A stretch of 64,000 bases of DNA from Zobellia amurskyensis (GCF_009725985.1 NZ_RCNR01000004.1:1-64000), one strand, 5' to 3'; shown: positions 26,454 to 36,046, counted from the first letter of the stretch. Notes: generated by a model from the letters alone, not told the origin. Program-made: numbers and translations.

Positions 26454-26966
26454 TATTAATTGTTTGTTAATTAAAAATTAATATAGAGAAATTTGATAGT
26501 AAATTTTATCTACCTGATATTCTTGGGAAGGTTAATGCACTAAATTACTAAATGGCTATTCTGTAGTTAATAGGGGTGTACCCCCGGATTAAAGTATCTA
26601 AATTTCTTAGTAGCAAACGGTGTTTATGGAAGTGTGAGCGGCTGTAGTGCCAGAGATTTTTCTATTATTTTTTTATATAAAGATTTGGGCCTACAGTTAA
26701 AGTCCAATAAACTTTGTATTTAAATAATGGACAAGGAAAGTTGTATTCGTTGATTTTTACAGCAAAATTACATGTTGTATTTCTATCTTTTTATAGTTTG
26801 AAGTTTTCCCTCTTTGTGAGTTGAATAGTTTAAAGGGAATGACAAAATGGAGCAAGGTTCTATTATTTGCCATTTAAGTTGATGGCCCATTCAAGCATTT
26901 GTTTTCTTGACAACTAATTTGGACTTGTCTTTTTACAAGCCCTTTTAATAAAGGTTATTTATTTCT
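26454..26966. other. Intergenic stretch between susC promoter and Nramp-like gene
   Basis: There are 513 bases without a supportable gene. Near the Nramp stop lies a hairpin GGACTTGT/ACAAGCCC (26921-26942), followed on the plus strand by TTTT. On the minus strand it has no T-run, so I would not call it a firm terminator for the transporter gene. Nothing else was recognised. Confidence 0.5.
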
Positions 26967-28241
26967 TTAGAAATAATCAATTAAAGCAATAACACCATTA
27001 TACGAAATAACACACGAGAAGAACAAAGCGGCGTATAACCCAATATTCAAAAGTAGTTTAGCTTTATACTCCTTCATGAGCTTGGTATTGTTAATGAGTA
27101 AAATAATACCAAGAATAACCAAAGGAAGAACAAAGACATTAAAAACTTGCGAAACAATTTGCATTTCTATTGGGTTGGCTCCAAATACAGGAACAATTAA
27201 AGCGAACAAACAGGCTATTGCTGTTATGACCTTAAATTGCTTGGAACTTGTATCCAATTCCCCAGATTGGTAATCGGAAAGCAAAATGGGGGCAATCAAT
27301 AAACACGGAAAAATTGAAGATAGCCCGGCACTTAAAGTCCCGAAGAAGAAAAGGGTAAGGGCAAATTTACCAGCAACGGGTTCTAACGTGTTAACCATAT
27401 CCAATACTTTAGTAACTGGTTGACCTTCATGAAACAATGCTCCACAGGCTACGGCCATTACCGATGCGCTGATGATAAAAACAAGTGACGCAGCTATAAC
27501 GGCATCTTTTTTCTGTTGTTTTAGGTTTTTTATGGTCCAACCTTTTCCTTTTACAAAAAGAGGTCTTGAAAGAAATGTAGCAGATGCCATGGTAGTACCA
27601 ACAAAGGCAGCAACCATCATACTTCCGCCTTCTACTTGGGGCACAGACGGTATTAAACCTTGAGCCACTTCTATAGGTAGCGGGAAAACCATAAAGAGGG
27701 AAATAAAGAAAGAAAGTCCCATTATGGTAACAAAAATCACAAGTATTTTCTCAAAGAAAATGTACTTTCCAATAAGTAGGAAATGATACATGACAGCAAT
27801 GACAACAATAGCAATCGTAAGAACCAGTTCATACTGGTAATCTGCTAAAGAAGGAAAGTAAATTAAGAATATCTCAAAAATGATATTGGCTGAAATACCT
27901 AGAATACCCATAAGTGAGTTCCATTGACCAAAGGAAATACCTAAAATTATTAGAATGGCGATAGGTTTGCCCCATTTAAGGTGTTTTTTAAAAGCATACA
28001 GGGCCGTTTCCCCGGTTACCAAAGCATAATTACCGTAAGCATACATAAGCATACCCGAAAAAACACAGCTTAAAACCAATACCCATAACAATTGCATGCC
28101 ATAAGTGCTACCAGCCACAATCATAGAGGTGACACTACCCGTACCAATGGTATAACCGATAGCAAAAATGCCAGGTCCAAAAGCAAGAACTAAGGCAAGA
28201 ATTTTTTTAATGAACGATGTTTTAGCTACTGGGTTTTCCAT
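26967..28241 (-). CDS. Nramp-fold transporter without the metal-binding motifs
   Basis: The product has 424 residues with about 11 membrane helices and the overall Nramp (LeuT-fold) pattern (FGPGIFAIGY at 21-30). The helix 1 metal motif DPGN is replaced by TIGTGS (31-36), and the helix 6 MPH motif by TTMASATF (216-223). Both are essential for divalent metal in true Nramp proteins. The substrate is therefore probably not a metal. It is the last gene of a gntR copy 2-PL6-Nramp run, in the place that the MFS transporter holds in the other half of the locus, so an alginate-derived uronate is a reasonable candidate. Confidence 0.82.
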   Translation of the reverse strand: MENPVAKTSFIKKILALVLAFGPGIFAIGYTIGTGSVTSMIVAGSTYGMQLLWVLVLSCVFSGMLMYAYGNYALVTGETALYAFKKHLKWGKPIAILIILGISFGQWNSLMGILGISANIIFEIFLIYFPSLADYQYELVLTIAIVVIAVMYHFLLIGKYIFFEKILVIFVTIMGLSFFISLFMVFPLPIEVAQGLIPSVPQVEGGSMMVAAFVGTTMASATFLSRPLFVKGKGWTIKNLKQQKKDAVIAASLVFIISASVMAVACGALFHEGQPVTKVLDMVNTLEPVAGKFALTLFFFGTLSAGLSSIFPCLLIAPILLSDYQSGELDTSSKQFKVITAIACLFALIVPVFGANPIEMQIVSQVFNVFVLPLVILGIILLINNTKLMKEYKAKLLLNIGLYAALFFSCVISYNGVIALIDYF

Positions 28242-28318
28242 TGTTTGTTATTTGATAAGATGATTCACTTATAATTGGTAATCTTAATTTTGGAGAGCTT
28301 ATGGGTACAATCAAATTA

Positions 28319-30631
28319 TTAATATAATATCTCTAGTTTCTGCTGTTCTTCAACTTTGATTTCTCCTGAATTTATCAATGTATTGTTGCTGTGATAATTA
28401 TTCTTTTCGCCCCATAACACGGCCACAAGTTGTATTGGGTTATTTTTAAATATATTATCGGTTATTGTCACATTGATAATACCTCTCGTTTTAATTAAAA
28501 TATCACTGTTTTCATTTTTACCATTATTCGTAAAGGAGCTATTGGTAATAGACAAAAATCCGCCTATGGTTGATTCATCATAACCGCCACGGTAATAATT
28601 AATAACATTGCTATGCACGTTTTCAAACAAGCATTGGTCAATAAATACCATTTCGGCATTATAATCGCCTTTATTCTCTGCGGCTAGTTCAATACCGTTT
28701 TGGCAGTTTTTTATTTTTGATTTTTTGAAATTGAGGGTGTCAGCAAATGACCCTGGGTAAGCTTTTAAAACAAAATCGAAATTTTCAATCTGACAACCAC
28801 TAACAAACAGGTTGTAAGCCGAAGCCATGTTTTCTTTTAAAGGGGCAAAAGCAGCTAGGTGTTTTCCACCTTTTAATATGACATTCTCTAGTCTCAAAAT
28901 TCCTTTTGGACCCATCTCAAAGGCTACGGAATCTTGATTTTCTGTAAATATTAGTTTTGCTTGATTTTTAGAATCTTTTGAACGAATTGTAACCGCCTTA
29001 TCTATTTTAAGCGAAGCGGGTAGGGGGTATAGTTCATCAGTTAATTCTATTATGTCTCCGGATGCAGCTAGGCTAATTTTTTCAGCCAACATACCTGTTG
29101 TTGCAGTATATATTTTTGGTTCGTTTATTATTCTTTCTGTTGAAAACCACTTTGGACCGTATTTTTTCTTATCAATTGAAACCTCCGCTGCATTAGATAG
29201 GCCGTTTATTGCACCAATACTATTGTTTTCCAATCTAGAAGTCCCAAACATATCATGTTTAATTTTATCAAAATCATACCCAGCAAATACATCTTTTAAA
29301 ATTTGATTTTGTGAATCTTCAGGAGCATATAGCCATTCGTTGATTTTTTTCATTTTTAATACCCCGTTTTGGAAAACCTTATACTCACCGTAATTTTCCG
29401 AAGCATTATCTATGATATTATTCTTAAATAGAATCCCCTCTAGTGTACTATGATTTATTAATGGAGTTTCATCTACCTGCGAATTGTAGATGATATTGTT
29501 TGCTACAGTAGTCCGTATAGGAGGTGCGGAACGAATCTCACTTGGAGGAAGTACATCTGCACTTTCCTCATTTTGTCCAACGCCAATTTGCCAGGGGGAC
29601 TTGCAGTCTACCCAAGTATTATGAGCAATAACTACATCGCTAACTTGTAAGTAGCGATTTAAAGGCGTCATATGAATTCCGTTCATAATGGCAAGAGGCG
29701 CCCTGAATTGTGCACCTTTAATTTTGTAGAAATAATTATTGGTAATCCAATGTCCTGTATTCACTACTCTGATTCCTCCGTAAAAATCGGATTCATCACC
29801 ACCTATAAATAGGTTTCCATCTACAGTAGCATAACTTCCATGTCTTAAGACTAATGAGCCTTCGCACTTATAGAATATATTATTCCTGAATGTGTTGAAG
29901 TTTGTCTTGTCGGAGATAATTTCAACCTCACCATTACATGCCTCAAAATAATTATCCGATATGTTTGCAAAACTAGGTGAGACACGTGTTTTGCTATCTC
30001 CAATGCGAATAGTTTCCGCTCTAGGACCTCCTTTTCTAGGACGTGGGCCAAAATAGTTATTTATGATTTGGTGGTAATTGTTAATATGCTCATTGCCTGT
30101 AAAAAATATGCGTATAGTTTCTCCGTCGTTTGATTTTCCCGATATATAGGAATGGTCTAGTTGGTTGTACTTTCCATAAAATTCTACCCAGCGATCATTT
30201 ACTAATCTATTGGGTTGCGTAAAATCTTTAATTACCGTATTTGTAACCCTACAGTTATAGGCGATACTGTCTTCGCCAATCATATAGCGAATAATTGAAC
30301 CCTTGGGAGAATAACCGTTTCTGAAATATAAACCGTCAACAATGAGATGCTCACCGCCAATGTGAATAAAAGATTCTCCCTCAATAAAGACTTTGCTAGG
30401 AGTTTCTGCACGTAAAGTAATGGGTTGGTCTTTTGTGCCTTTGCCAAAAAATGTGATTTGAGCATCTTTCCAGACTCCATTTGCCATGACAATCTCATCT
30501 CCCGGAGTTGCCTGATGAATTGCTTTTTCTAATTCAAGAGCGTCTTTTACGTAGATACTTTTAAGGGGCAAATTTTCGCCACAAGAAAAAAGCAGAAATA
30601 CAAGGCCTATAAATGGTAGTTTGCTTTTCAT
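28319..30631 (-). CDS. PL6 family alginate lyase (lipoprotein)
   Basis: The product has 770 residues. A lipoprotein signal (LVFLLFSCGEN, Cys17) is followed by a parallel beta-helix with repeated N-N-x-F/I turns. The catalytic pair of PL6 enzymes is visible as Lys242 (IISDKTN) and Arg263 (LVLRHGS), very near the positions in characterised two-domain PL6 enzymes such as AlyGC. A second beta-helical region (about 480-770) makes it a two-domain form. It depolymerises alginate by beta-elimination at the surface or in the periplasm. It starts 48 bases after gntR copy 2. It is often mislabelled chondroitinase B. Confidence 0.9.
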   Translation of the reverse strand: MKSKLPFIGLVFLLFSCGENLPLKSIYVKDALELEKAIHQATPGDEIVMANGVWKDAQITFFGKGTKDQPITLRAETPSKVFIEGESFIHIGGEHLIVDGLYFRNGYSPKGSIIRYMIGEDSIAYNCRVTNTVIKDFTQPNRLVNDRWVEFYGKYNQLDHSYISGKSNDGETIRIFFTGNEHINNYHQIINNYFGPRPRKGGPRAETIRIGDSKTRVSPSFANISDNYFEACNGEVEIISDKTNFNTFRNNIFYKCEGSLVLRHGSYATVDGNLFIGGDESDFYGGIRVVNTGHWITNNYFYKIKGAQFRAPLAIMNGIHMTPLNRYLQVSDVVIAHNTWVDCKSPWQIGVGQNEESADVLPPSEIRSAPPIRTTVANNIIYNSQVDETPLINHSTLEGILFKNNIIDNASENYGEYKVFQNGVLKMKKINEWLYAPEDSQNQILKDVFAGYDFDKIKHDMFGTSRLENNSIGAINGLSNAAEVSIDKKKYGPKWFSTERIINEPKIYTATTGMLAEKISLAASGDIIELTDELYPLPASLKIDKAVTIRSKDSKNQAKLIFTENQDSVAFEMGPKGILRLENVILKGGKHLAAFAPLKENMASAYNLFVSGCQIENFDFVLKAYPGSFADTLNFKKSKIKNCQNGIELAAENKGDYNAEMVFIDQCLFENVHSNVINYYRGGYDESTIGGFLSITNSSFTNNGKNENSDILIKTRGIINVTITDNIFKNNPIQLVAVLWGEKNNYHSNNTLINSGEIKVEEQQKLEILY

Positions 30632-30679
30632 TATATAGCTTTCTCTTCAATATTTATGATTATGAAAAATTGTAAACTT

Positions 30680-31408
30680 TTACCCTTTCTTTAATTTAAC
30701 ATCCTGCTGATCTCCATAAATATAATCGTAAAGCTTTTTGAAATGGGCTTTCATTTTTTCTCTGGCTACTTTTGGGTCTTGATTTAAGATGGCCAAATAA
30801 ATGTCTTCGTGTTTTTTAACTTCCGATAGGGCTACATCACCTTCGCATACACGATCCTTGTCATAGGCAACAATAATCTCTGGGGTTATAAGTAGCATAA
30901 GCGTATTCATGGTGCTGTTCTTGCTTGCAGAAGCTACTGCTAAATGAAAAAGCAAGTCTTCTTCTAAACAGTCTTCGCCGGCAAGCATCTTAACGTTGTA
31001 TGCATCCAAGGCAAATTTTATACGCTTTAAATCTTCGTCCGTTCGTCTAAGGGCCGCTAGTTTTACCGTTTTTAATTCAAGCAAAATCCGGGTTTCTACT
31101 AACGAAACAAAATCTTGTTCTTCTAAGCTGGTAATATCATCGATCATGCCGTTCATGGCAATTTGGCCAATGTTAGCAATGAAAGTTCCGCTTTGTGGTT
31201 TGGAGTTTAGTATACCGTAAAATTCAAGTTTTTGTATGGCTTCGCGTACACTACTTCTGCTGACTCCAAACTTCTCAGATAGTACTCTCTCGGCAGGTAA
31301 TTTGTCACCTGGCTCAAGATTTTTGTAATTAATGAGGTCGCGAATTTTTGAAATAATATCATTTTGTATTTTTCTATTTTCGGTTTTGGTCAGTATTTCT
31401 AGCTTCAT
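30680..31408 (-). CDS. FadR-type GntR regulator of the alginate regulon, copy 2
   Basis: The product has 242 residues and the same architecture as the regulator at 20530-21258. Most differences are conservative or lie in the N-terminal 30 and C-terminal 15 residues. One change falls in the recognition helix (FGVSRSS here, FGVSRSN in copy 1, residue 53), so the two could differ slightly in operator preference. It has the same promoter and leader as copy 1 and heads the PL6-Nramp operon. Effector unknown, presumably KDG, KDPG or an unsaturated uronate. Confidence 0.93.
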   Translation of the reverse strand: MKLEILTKTENRKIQNDIISKIRDLINYKNLEPGDKLPAERVLSEKFGVSRSSVREAIQKLEFYGILNSKPQSGTFIANIGQIAMNGMIDDITSLEEQDFVSLVETRILLELKTVKLAALRRTDEDLKRIKFALDAYNVKMLAGEDCLEEDLLFHLAVASASKNSTMNTLMLLITPEIIVAYDKDRVCEGDVALSEVKKHEDIYLAILNQDPKVAREKMKAHFKKLYDYIYGDQQDVKLKKG

Positions 31409-31435
31409 AGCGCGTGTGCATTTCTGAAAAAAAAA

Positions 31436-31459
31436 TGGTTAAAACAGACTAGTTTATAT
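31436..31459. promoter_or_regulatory. Degenerate GntR operator upstream of gntR copy 2
   Basis: TGGTTAAAAC (31436) and, 14 bases on, TAGTTTATAT (31450) align with the paired site before gntR copy 1 but have lost the CCA halves. Autoregulation of copy 2 may therefore be weak or lost. Confidence 0.35.
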
Positions 31460-31504
31460 AGAGAAACTTAGCTTGTAAAGTGAGTGTAGTATTTTGAAAT
31501 TTTA

Positions 31505-31557
31505 CCGACCCGTGGTGAGCGAGCCGGCAAAATTACTCTCAATCTAACTCAAAACAA
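31505..31557 (-). promoter_or_regulatory. gntR copy 2 promoter with start-site inverted repeat
   Basis: A TTG (31557-31555), a 19-base spacer and TAATTTTG (31535-31528) match copy 1 base for base. The inverted repeat is CCGGCTCG-N7-CGGGTCGG on the minus strand (31527-31505). Its two changes relative to copy 1 turn A-U and C-G pairs into G-U pairs, so a transcript of this strand keeps the stem. Confidence 0.75.
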
Positions 31558-31599
31558 CTCAATTAATAATGTTATAAAATTTAATATTTCCTCTAATAA

Positions 31600-32574
31600 T
31601 CAGTGAGATACTTCTAAGTCATAGTATTTTACCTTGGCGTAACTACCTTGATCACGGCTTTGGAGATAATTGCCAGCTTTGAAGTAATTTTCAAAAATGC
31701 CCCATTTTTCCATATGAATATCTTCAAAGACAACGGAATCGGTTTCGTTTAAAAGGACTTCCAATCTGCCATCTGAAGCAATTACTTCTAGAGTAAATTT
31801 GTTCGTTCCTATTTCAGCAGGAAAAGTGTAACCTTCGTTATCTTCCCAGGCATTGGTATGTAATATTTCCTCATCTGAAAAGTTCAAATCTTTAAGCATC
31901 TTAGTTAGTACTCTGATTTTTCCCTTCTGCCAATAAATTTTTAATATTGGAGGAGCATTGTTATCATCTTCACCTATTAGATCTCGCTGTTCATTCGTAA
32001 GCCTACCGTGTATTTGCATTACCAGCGTTCTGTGATAATCACCGTTTACATCTTTTGTGATTTCAGGTACGGCTAAAGTGCCTTTCATACGGCCTCCTTC
32101 AGCAAAAGTCCAGTTGGTACTATTACTGCCAGGAACCATTTGTTCACGCAATTCAGTTCTTGAGTAAGAAGAATTAGCCGTTGATGAACTTGGCAGTGTA
32201 TAGAATACTAATGTGCCATCTGTTGAGTCGTTATACATGTAGGGCAGTAAACGCTCATCGGTAGCGTAGTCTATTATTTCTGGTGGTTCTACTTCATCAG
32301 GACTGCCTATTGGTAAAGTTACCTTCCAATTGCTTAAGTCGATATTAGGTAGCAGAAATGATTTGTCCGTCTCTTCTTTTTCTTCCTCAATTACTTCTTC
32401 TTCAATAGCCTCCTGTTCAGTTTCTTCTGGCTGAGTTTCCTCTTGTTGAACAATCTCCTGTTCAACTATATCAGAAGAATTATCACAACTCCATAAATTA
32501 AAAACAGCAATCAATACCATGCAATTTTTAAAAAACGCTTGCCTAAAAACTATTAAAATACCCTTAGAAGTCAT
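31600..32574 (-). CDS. PL7 alginate lyase, lipoprotein with acidic linker
   Basis: The product has 324 residues. The signal ends in lipobox Cys30 (FNLWSCDNS). A start at Met19 is also possible and would give a more usual signal length. Residues 35-70 form a very acidic, Glu-rich linker. The beta-jelly-roll PL7 domain follows with its three signatures: SRTELR (138-143), QIH (187-189) and YFKAGNYLQS (297-306), which carry catalytic Arg, Gln, His and Tyr. QIH rather than QVH is usually linked to guluronate-containing substrate. It is predicted surface-exposed and lies 12 bases after the second PL7 gene. Confidence 0.93.
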   Translation of the reverse strand: MTSKGILIVFRQAFFKNCMVLIAVFNLWSCDNSSDIVEQEIVQQEETQPEETEQEAIEEEVIEEEKEETDKSFLLPNIDLSNWKVTLPIGSPDEVEPPEIIDYATDERLLPYMYNDSTDGTLVFYTLPSSSTANSSYSRTELREQMVPGSNSTNWTFAEGGRMKGTLAVPEITKDVNGDYHRTLVMQIHGRLTNEQRDLIGEDDNNAPPILKIYWQKGKIRVLTKMLKDLNFSDEEILHTNAWEDNEGYTFPAEIGTNKFTLEVIASDGRLEVLLNETDSVVFEDIHMEKWGIFENYFKAGNYLQSRDQGSYAKVKYYDLEVSH

Positions 32575-32586
32575 AAAGATTCTTAA

Positions 32587-33498
32587 TTAATGATTTACCT
32601 CTAGTTCGTAAAAACTAACTTTTGCAAAAGACCCTTCATCTCTACTTTGAAAGTAGTTTCCTGCTTTAAAGTAATTTTCGAAAACGCCCCAACGTTTCAT
32701 GTTGGAATCGTCATAAACTGCGAATTCAGTTTTGTTCAATGAAACCACCATTTTTCCAGCGGTAACTTTTACTTCAATCTGAAACTTCCTAAAGCCTACT
32801 TCTTCTTCAAAATTGAAACCTTCATCATCCGTCCAAGCTTCTTCATGTAGTATACCTATTGAATTTACACCGGCATATTTAAGCTTTTTGGTCTTGACCC
32901 TAATTTTTCCGTCCTGCCAATAAATTTTTAATACAGGTGGGGCATTATTGTCTTTTTGTCCAATAAGATCTCGCTGTTTATTGGTTAACCTGCCGTGTAT
33001 TTGCAAGATGATGACTTTGTGATATTTACCATTTTTATCGCGGGAAACATCATCAACAGAAAGTTTTGCTTTTAAAGTCCCTCCTTGTTTAAAAGTCCAG
33101 TTTACATCATCATTACCAGGAACCATTTGCTCTCTAAGTTCCGATCTAGAGTATTTTGTATTTGCTGTAGTAGCTGAGGTAGGGTAGGTGTAAAATATTA
33201 TCGCAGCTTTGGTAGAGTCATTATACATATAAGGCTTTAAGGTCTCATTTGTAGCATAGTCTAAAATCTCTGGCGGCTCAACACTAATGGCCCCTCCTTT
33301 TCCTTTACCCTCTGGTATGGTAACTTTCCAGTTTGTTAAATCAATTTCAGGAAGTTTTACTTTTTTCTTTCTCTTCTTTGATTTCTTAATTTTTATACCC
33401 GATTCTGCAGCGCTACGGTCATTGTTTTGACCAGTAACGCTTACAGATATAAAAATTATTAAAATTGATATTAATATTTCTTTTCGGATATAATTCAT
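32587..33498 (-). CDS. PL7 alginate lyase, secreted, with basic linker
   Basis: The product has 303 residues. The signal peptide has no lipobox (ISVSVTGQN), so the enzyme is probably released or periplasmic. A strongly basic linker (KIKKSKKRKKKVK, 36-48) precedes the PL7 domain with SRSELR, QIHGRL and YFKAGNYFQS. The catalytic domain is closely related to that of the neighbouring PL7 (31600-32574), so the two arose by tandem duplication. It lies 10 bases after the surface glycan-binding protein gene. Confidence 0.93.
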   Translation of the reverse strand: MNYIRKEILISILIIFISVSVTGQNNDRSAAESGIKIKKSKKRKKKVKLPEIDLTNWKVTIPEGKGKGGAISVEPPEILDYATNETLKPYMYNDSTKAAIIFYTYPTSATTANTKYSRSELREQMVPGNDDVNWTFKQGGTLKAKLSVDDVSRDKNGKYHKVIILQIHGRLTNKQRDLIGQKDNNAPPVLKIYWQDGKIRVKTKKLKYAGVNSIGILHEEAWTDDEGFNFEEEVGFRKFQIEVKVTAGKMVVSLNKTEFAVYDDSNMKRWGVFENYFKAGNYFQSRDEGSFAKVSFYELEVNH

Positions 33499-33508
33499 TA
33501 ATAATCAA

Positions 33509-35056
33509 TTATGGAGCCTCGTAAACCTTAACGTTGTCAACCCACCCATCTTTTGGGGTGACCGCATAAAGCCATATTGCAACTTGGCCGCTGTCATTAG
33601 ATGTAAAGGGCACTTGAACAAGTGTACCTACTGTATCCGAGAATTTCCCATCTACTATAGTACCAACATGGCTGCCTAAAGCTGAAGTTTCTGCGGCTAT
33701 AGCATCTGCTCCATCAATGAAGTGACCATCTAATACTACCGCTACCATTCTTCTGCCTCCTACCGGATCATTTCCTTCATCATCCTTTATTGCATATTCA
33801 TATTCTAAGATGTACTCTGTACCCGGAGTTAACGTAAGTGCTTGGTACGCATATCTGCTCTTGTCACTAGCAAATGTTCCTCCCGAAGTACTACTAGACC
33901 ATTTTGCTCCTCTAGTTTTACTCCCGTTAGGTGAGCCGTCATAATTTGTCCATGAACCATCACTACTTCCATTAAAGGCATCTGTGTTTCCGTCCGTATG
34001 AGTAGCGATTTTCCATTGAGCTGTGCTCAAATCAAATCCACCGTTTAGAATTACAGAACTAGAATCTTTGGATAAGTAAATATTATCTACATACAGAGTA
34101 GCATGATCTTTTGCTGTACCTCCTGTTCCCGATTCAAATTTTATTTGATCAATTCTAACGACAGGAGCAGAGAAATCAGTAGCTAGGTCATAACCTAAGC
34201 TAGTCCATTCGCCATCTGATAACTCAATATCATCAAGTACATACTCATCTCCGGTATCATCGTTTACCAAAGTTATTTTCAATTTATCTATACCTTGTGC
34301 AAAAGCGGAATAAACATCAAAATGGATATCTGTGGCACCTATACCATTTGGATTATCATTTGCCGGTGAAGCAAAAGCCTCGGCAACAATAATTGGTTCA
34401 GGTTCGGCTTCTTTTTTAATAGTTGTTCCATCTTCCTCGTATGTAGCTGGCTTACCAAATAAAAAGGTTTTGGCACCATTACCTAATCGAGAATATTGAA
34501 GTATATTATTGTCAGAAGTGGTTGTTACTACCTTATCCGTATCATAATCACTTAGTGCTTCTGCGTACGGAAGAAAACCACCGTCATAATCAATTCCATC
34601 ACTAAATACAGCAAACACATCTGCATGACTTCCAGTTGGTGAGGCAGCAGCCGTTCCAACTACCATTGGTGAATGCGTAACCGTGATTTCATCAGATTTA
34701 GTAATATCGGATTGACCTTCTGCTTTTGCGGTTACAGTTATCGTGTATTCTACCTCTTCTTCTTCGTTAGGGTAGTCATATGATGCAGAACCGCCCTGTT
34801 CTGAAATTGTGATTACATCTGAAGTACTATTTGGATCACCAAAATCTACTACATAAGAATCAACTCCAACCGATACAGGTGTTACTGTAATAAATGTGCC
34901 GTCATCTGCTGATGAGACATCAAAACTGGACAATACACTCATTGTCTCACCTCCCGATGATGCAACTGGGGCTATTGGAGTATAACCATCATCTTCACAA
35001 GACAGTATAAGGCCGGATATTAATAAGGCACTTATTCCTTTATTTATTAAATTCAT
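33509..35056 (-). CDS. Predicted surface glycan-binding lipoprotein (SGBP)
   Basis: The product has 515 residues. The lipobox is LILSCEDDG (Cys20). An N-terminal PKD-like domain (about 40-130: SYVVDFGDPNS, EYTITVTAKAEG) is followed by two beta-sandwich modules. The middle one (about 135-330) contains DIHFDVYSAFAQGIDKLKITLVND, and the C-terminal one (about 335-513) reads ILNGGFDLSTAQWKI and ends WVDNVKVYEAP, like carbohydrate-binding domains. No catalytic motif is present. Sitting between susD and the lyases, it probably holds alginate at the cell surface. Confidence 0.82.
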   Translation of the reverse strand: MNLINKGISALLISGLILSCEDDGYTPIAPVASSGGETMSVLSSFDVSSADDGTFITVTPVSVGVDSYVVDFGDPNSTSDVITISEQGGSASYDYPNEEEEVEYTITVTAKAEGQSDITKSDEITVTHSPMVVGTAAASPTGSHADVFAVFSDGIDYDGGFLPYAEALSDYDTDKVVTTTSDNNILQYSRLGNGAKTFLFGKPATYEEDGTTIKKEAEPEPIIVAEAFASPANDNPNGIGATDIHFDVYSAFAQGIDKLKITLVNDDTGDEYVLDDIELSDGEWTSLGYDLATDFSAPVVRIDQIKFESGTGGTAKDHATLYVDNIYLSKDSSSVILNGGFDLSTAQWKIATHTDGNTDAFNGSSDGSWTNYDGSPNGSKTRGAKWSSSTSGGTFASDKSRYAYQALTLTPGTEYILEYEYAIKDDEGNDPVGGRRMVAVVLDGHFIDGADAIAAETSALGSHVGTIVDGKFSDTVGTLVQVPFTSNDSGQVAIWLYAVTPKDGWVDNVKVYEAP

Positions 35057-35221
35057 AATTTTTTATTTGTTTGTGTTACTATGCTTCTTTGCTGAAATAG
35101 GTTTGTAAACCTTTGTACTATCATCAAAGACAAATACATCTGTCACTCCATTAGATTAGTACAGAATATGATTTTTGAAAACTGATTACCATATTATGTA
35201 CTAATATTTTAATGGGTATGG

Positions 35222-36046
35222 TTATTTAATTCTATCAATACTGATTTTAGAAAATCTAGCTTCGGTACCCGCGTATTCTATATTAAACCTCATGTTTTCT
35301 GTTGCGGCACCTGTAGTTACTCTGTACGATATTGATACATAAGCAGAGGTCTGATCTGTTACAGGAATGTCTTGGTCAAGAAATGCAGGCTCGCTAGCGT
35401 TGTCAGCATCTTCAATTAAAAGTCGACCAGCAGAAGCGCCTGCTGAGCTAGCACTTACGTACCAAAACGTTATTTCATATTCTGCATCTGCAACTACTAA
35501 TATAGTTTGATCAAGAAATTGTGACGAACTACTGATTTTAGCTCCGCCATTACCTTCTGGCGGTGTTGGAGAACCACTAGCGGAATATGTACTTGTACCT
35601 CTTCCTCCGCCCCAAGGTGTTCTTGGGTCACATAAAAAATCCTCACATTCAAACGCCGAGATCAATTCATTTGTAACCACTACATCTAAAGTAACCGACG
35701 AGCTTTCATCATTACCGTCACTAGCAATAAAAGTAACAGGGTATGTACCTTCTCCAGCCTCAAATGTATAGGTGGGATCTTGTTCCGTTGAGGTGGCTCC
35801 ACCCCCAAAATCCCACGAATATTTTGATGCCTCGCTGGAAAGGTCAGTGAAGTATATCTTTCTAAAATCTTCTTGGTCTGCCGTATAGTCAAAATTTGCT
35901 TCTGGAAATACGGTATCTACTTTAGAATTTGCATCCGGTAAATCATCTCTGAAAAGACTATCATCACAACCAACAAATAGACTTGTTGTAACTATACCTA
36001 AGAGCAATAATGATATTTTGCTGAAAATATTTATTTTATTATTCAT
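35222..36046 (-). CDS. PKD-domain lipoprotein, predicted alginate-binding
   Basis: The product has 274 residues. The signal ends TTSLFVGCDDS (lipobox Cys27). A PKD domain spans about 48-130 (YSWDFGGGATSTEQDPTYTF). A C-terminal beta-sandwich (about 135-272) contains DQTILVVADAEYEITFWYVSAS, like a carbohydrate-binding module. It has no enzyme motif. It lies 18 bases after susD copy 2 and 165 bases before the SGBP gene, in one operon, and is likely a second surface binding protein. Confidence 0.82.
   Translation of the reverse strand: MNNKINIFSKISLLLLGIVTTSLFVGCDDSLFRDDLPDANSKVDTVFPEANFDYTADQEDFRKIYFTDLSSEASKYSWDFGGGATSTEQDPTYTFEAGEGTYPVTFIASDGNDESSSVTLDVVVTNELISAFECEDFLCDPRTPWGGGRGTSTYSASGSPTPPEGNGGAKISSSSQFLDQTILVVADAEYEITFWYVSASSAGASAGRLLIEDADNASEPAFLDQDIPVTDQTSAYVSISYRVTTGAATENMRFNIEYAGTEARFSKISIDRIK

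Noticed and set aside
26921-26942. Hairpin after the Nramp-like gene as its terminator
   Set aside because: On the gene's own strand no T-run follows the stem. The T-run is on the opposite strand, where no gene ends.
28319-30631. Chondroitinase B annotation for the 770-residue beta-helix enzyme
   Set aside because: The Lys242/Arg263 pair, two-domain length and alginate locus point to a PL6 alginate lyase. Chondroitinase B is only the distant family namesake.
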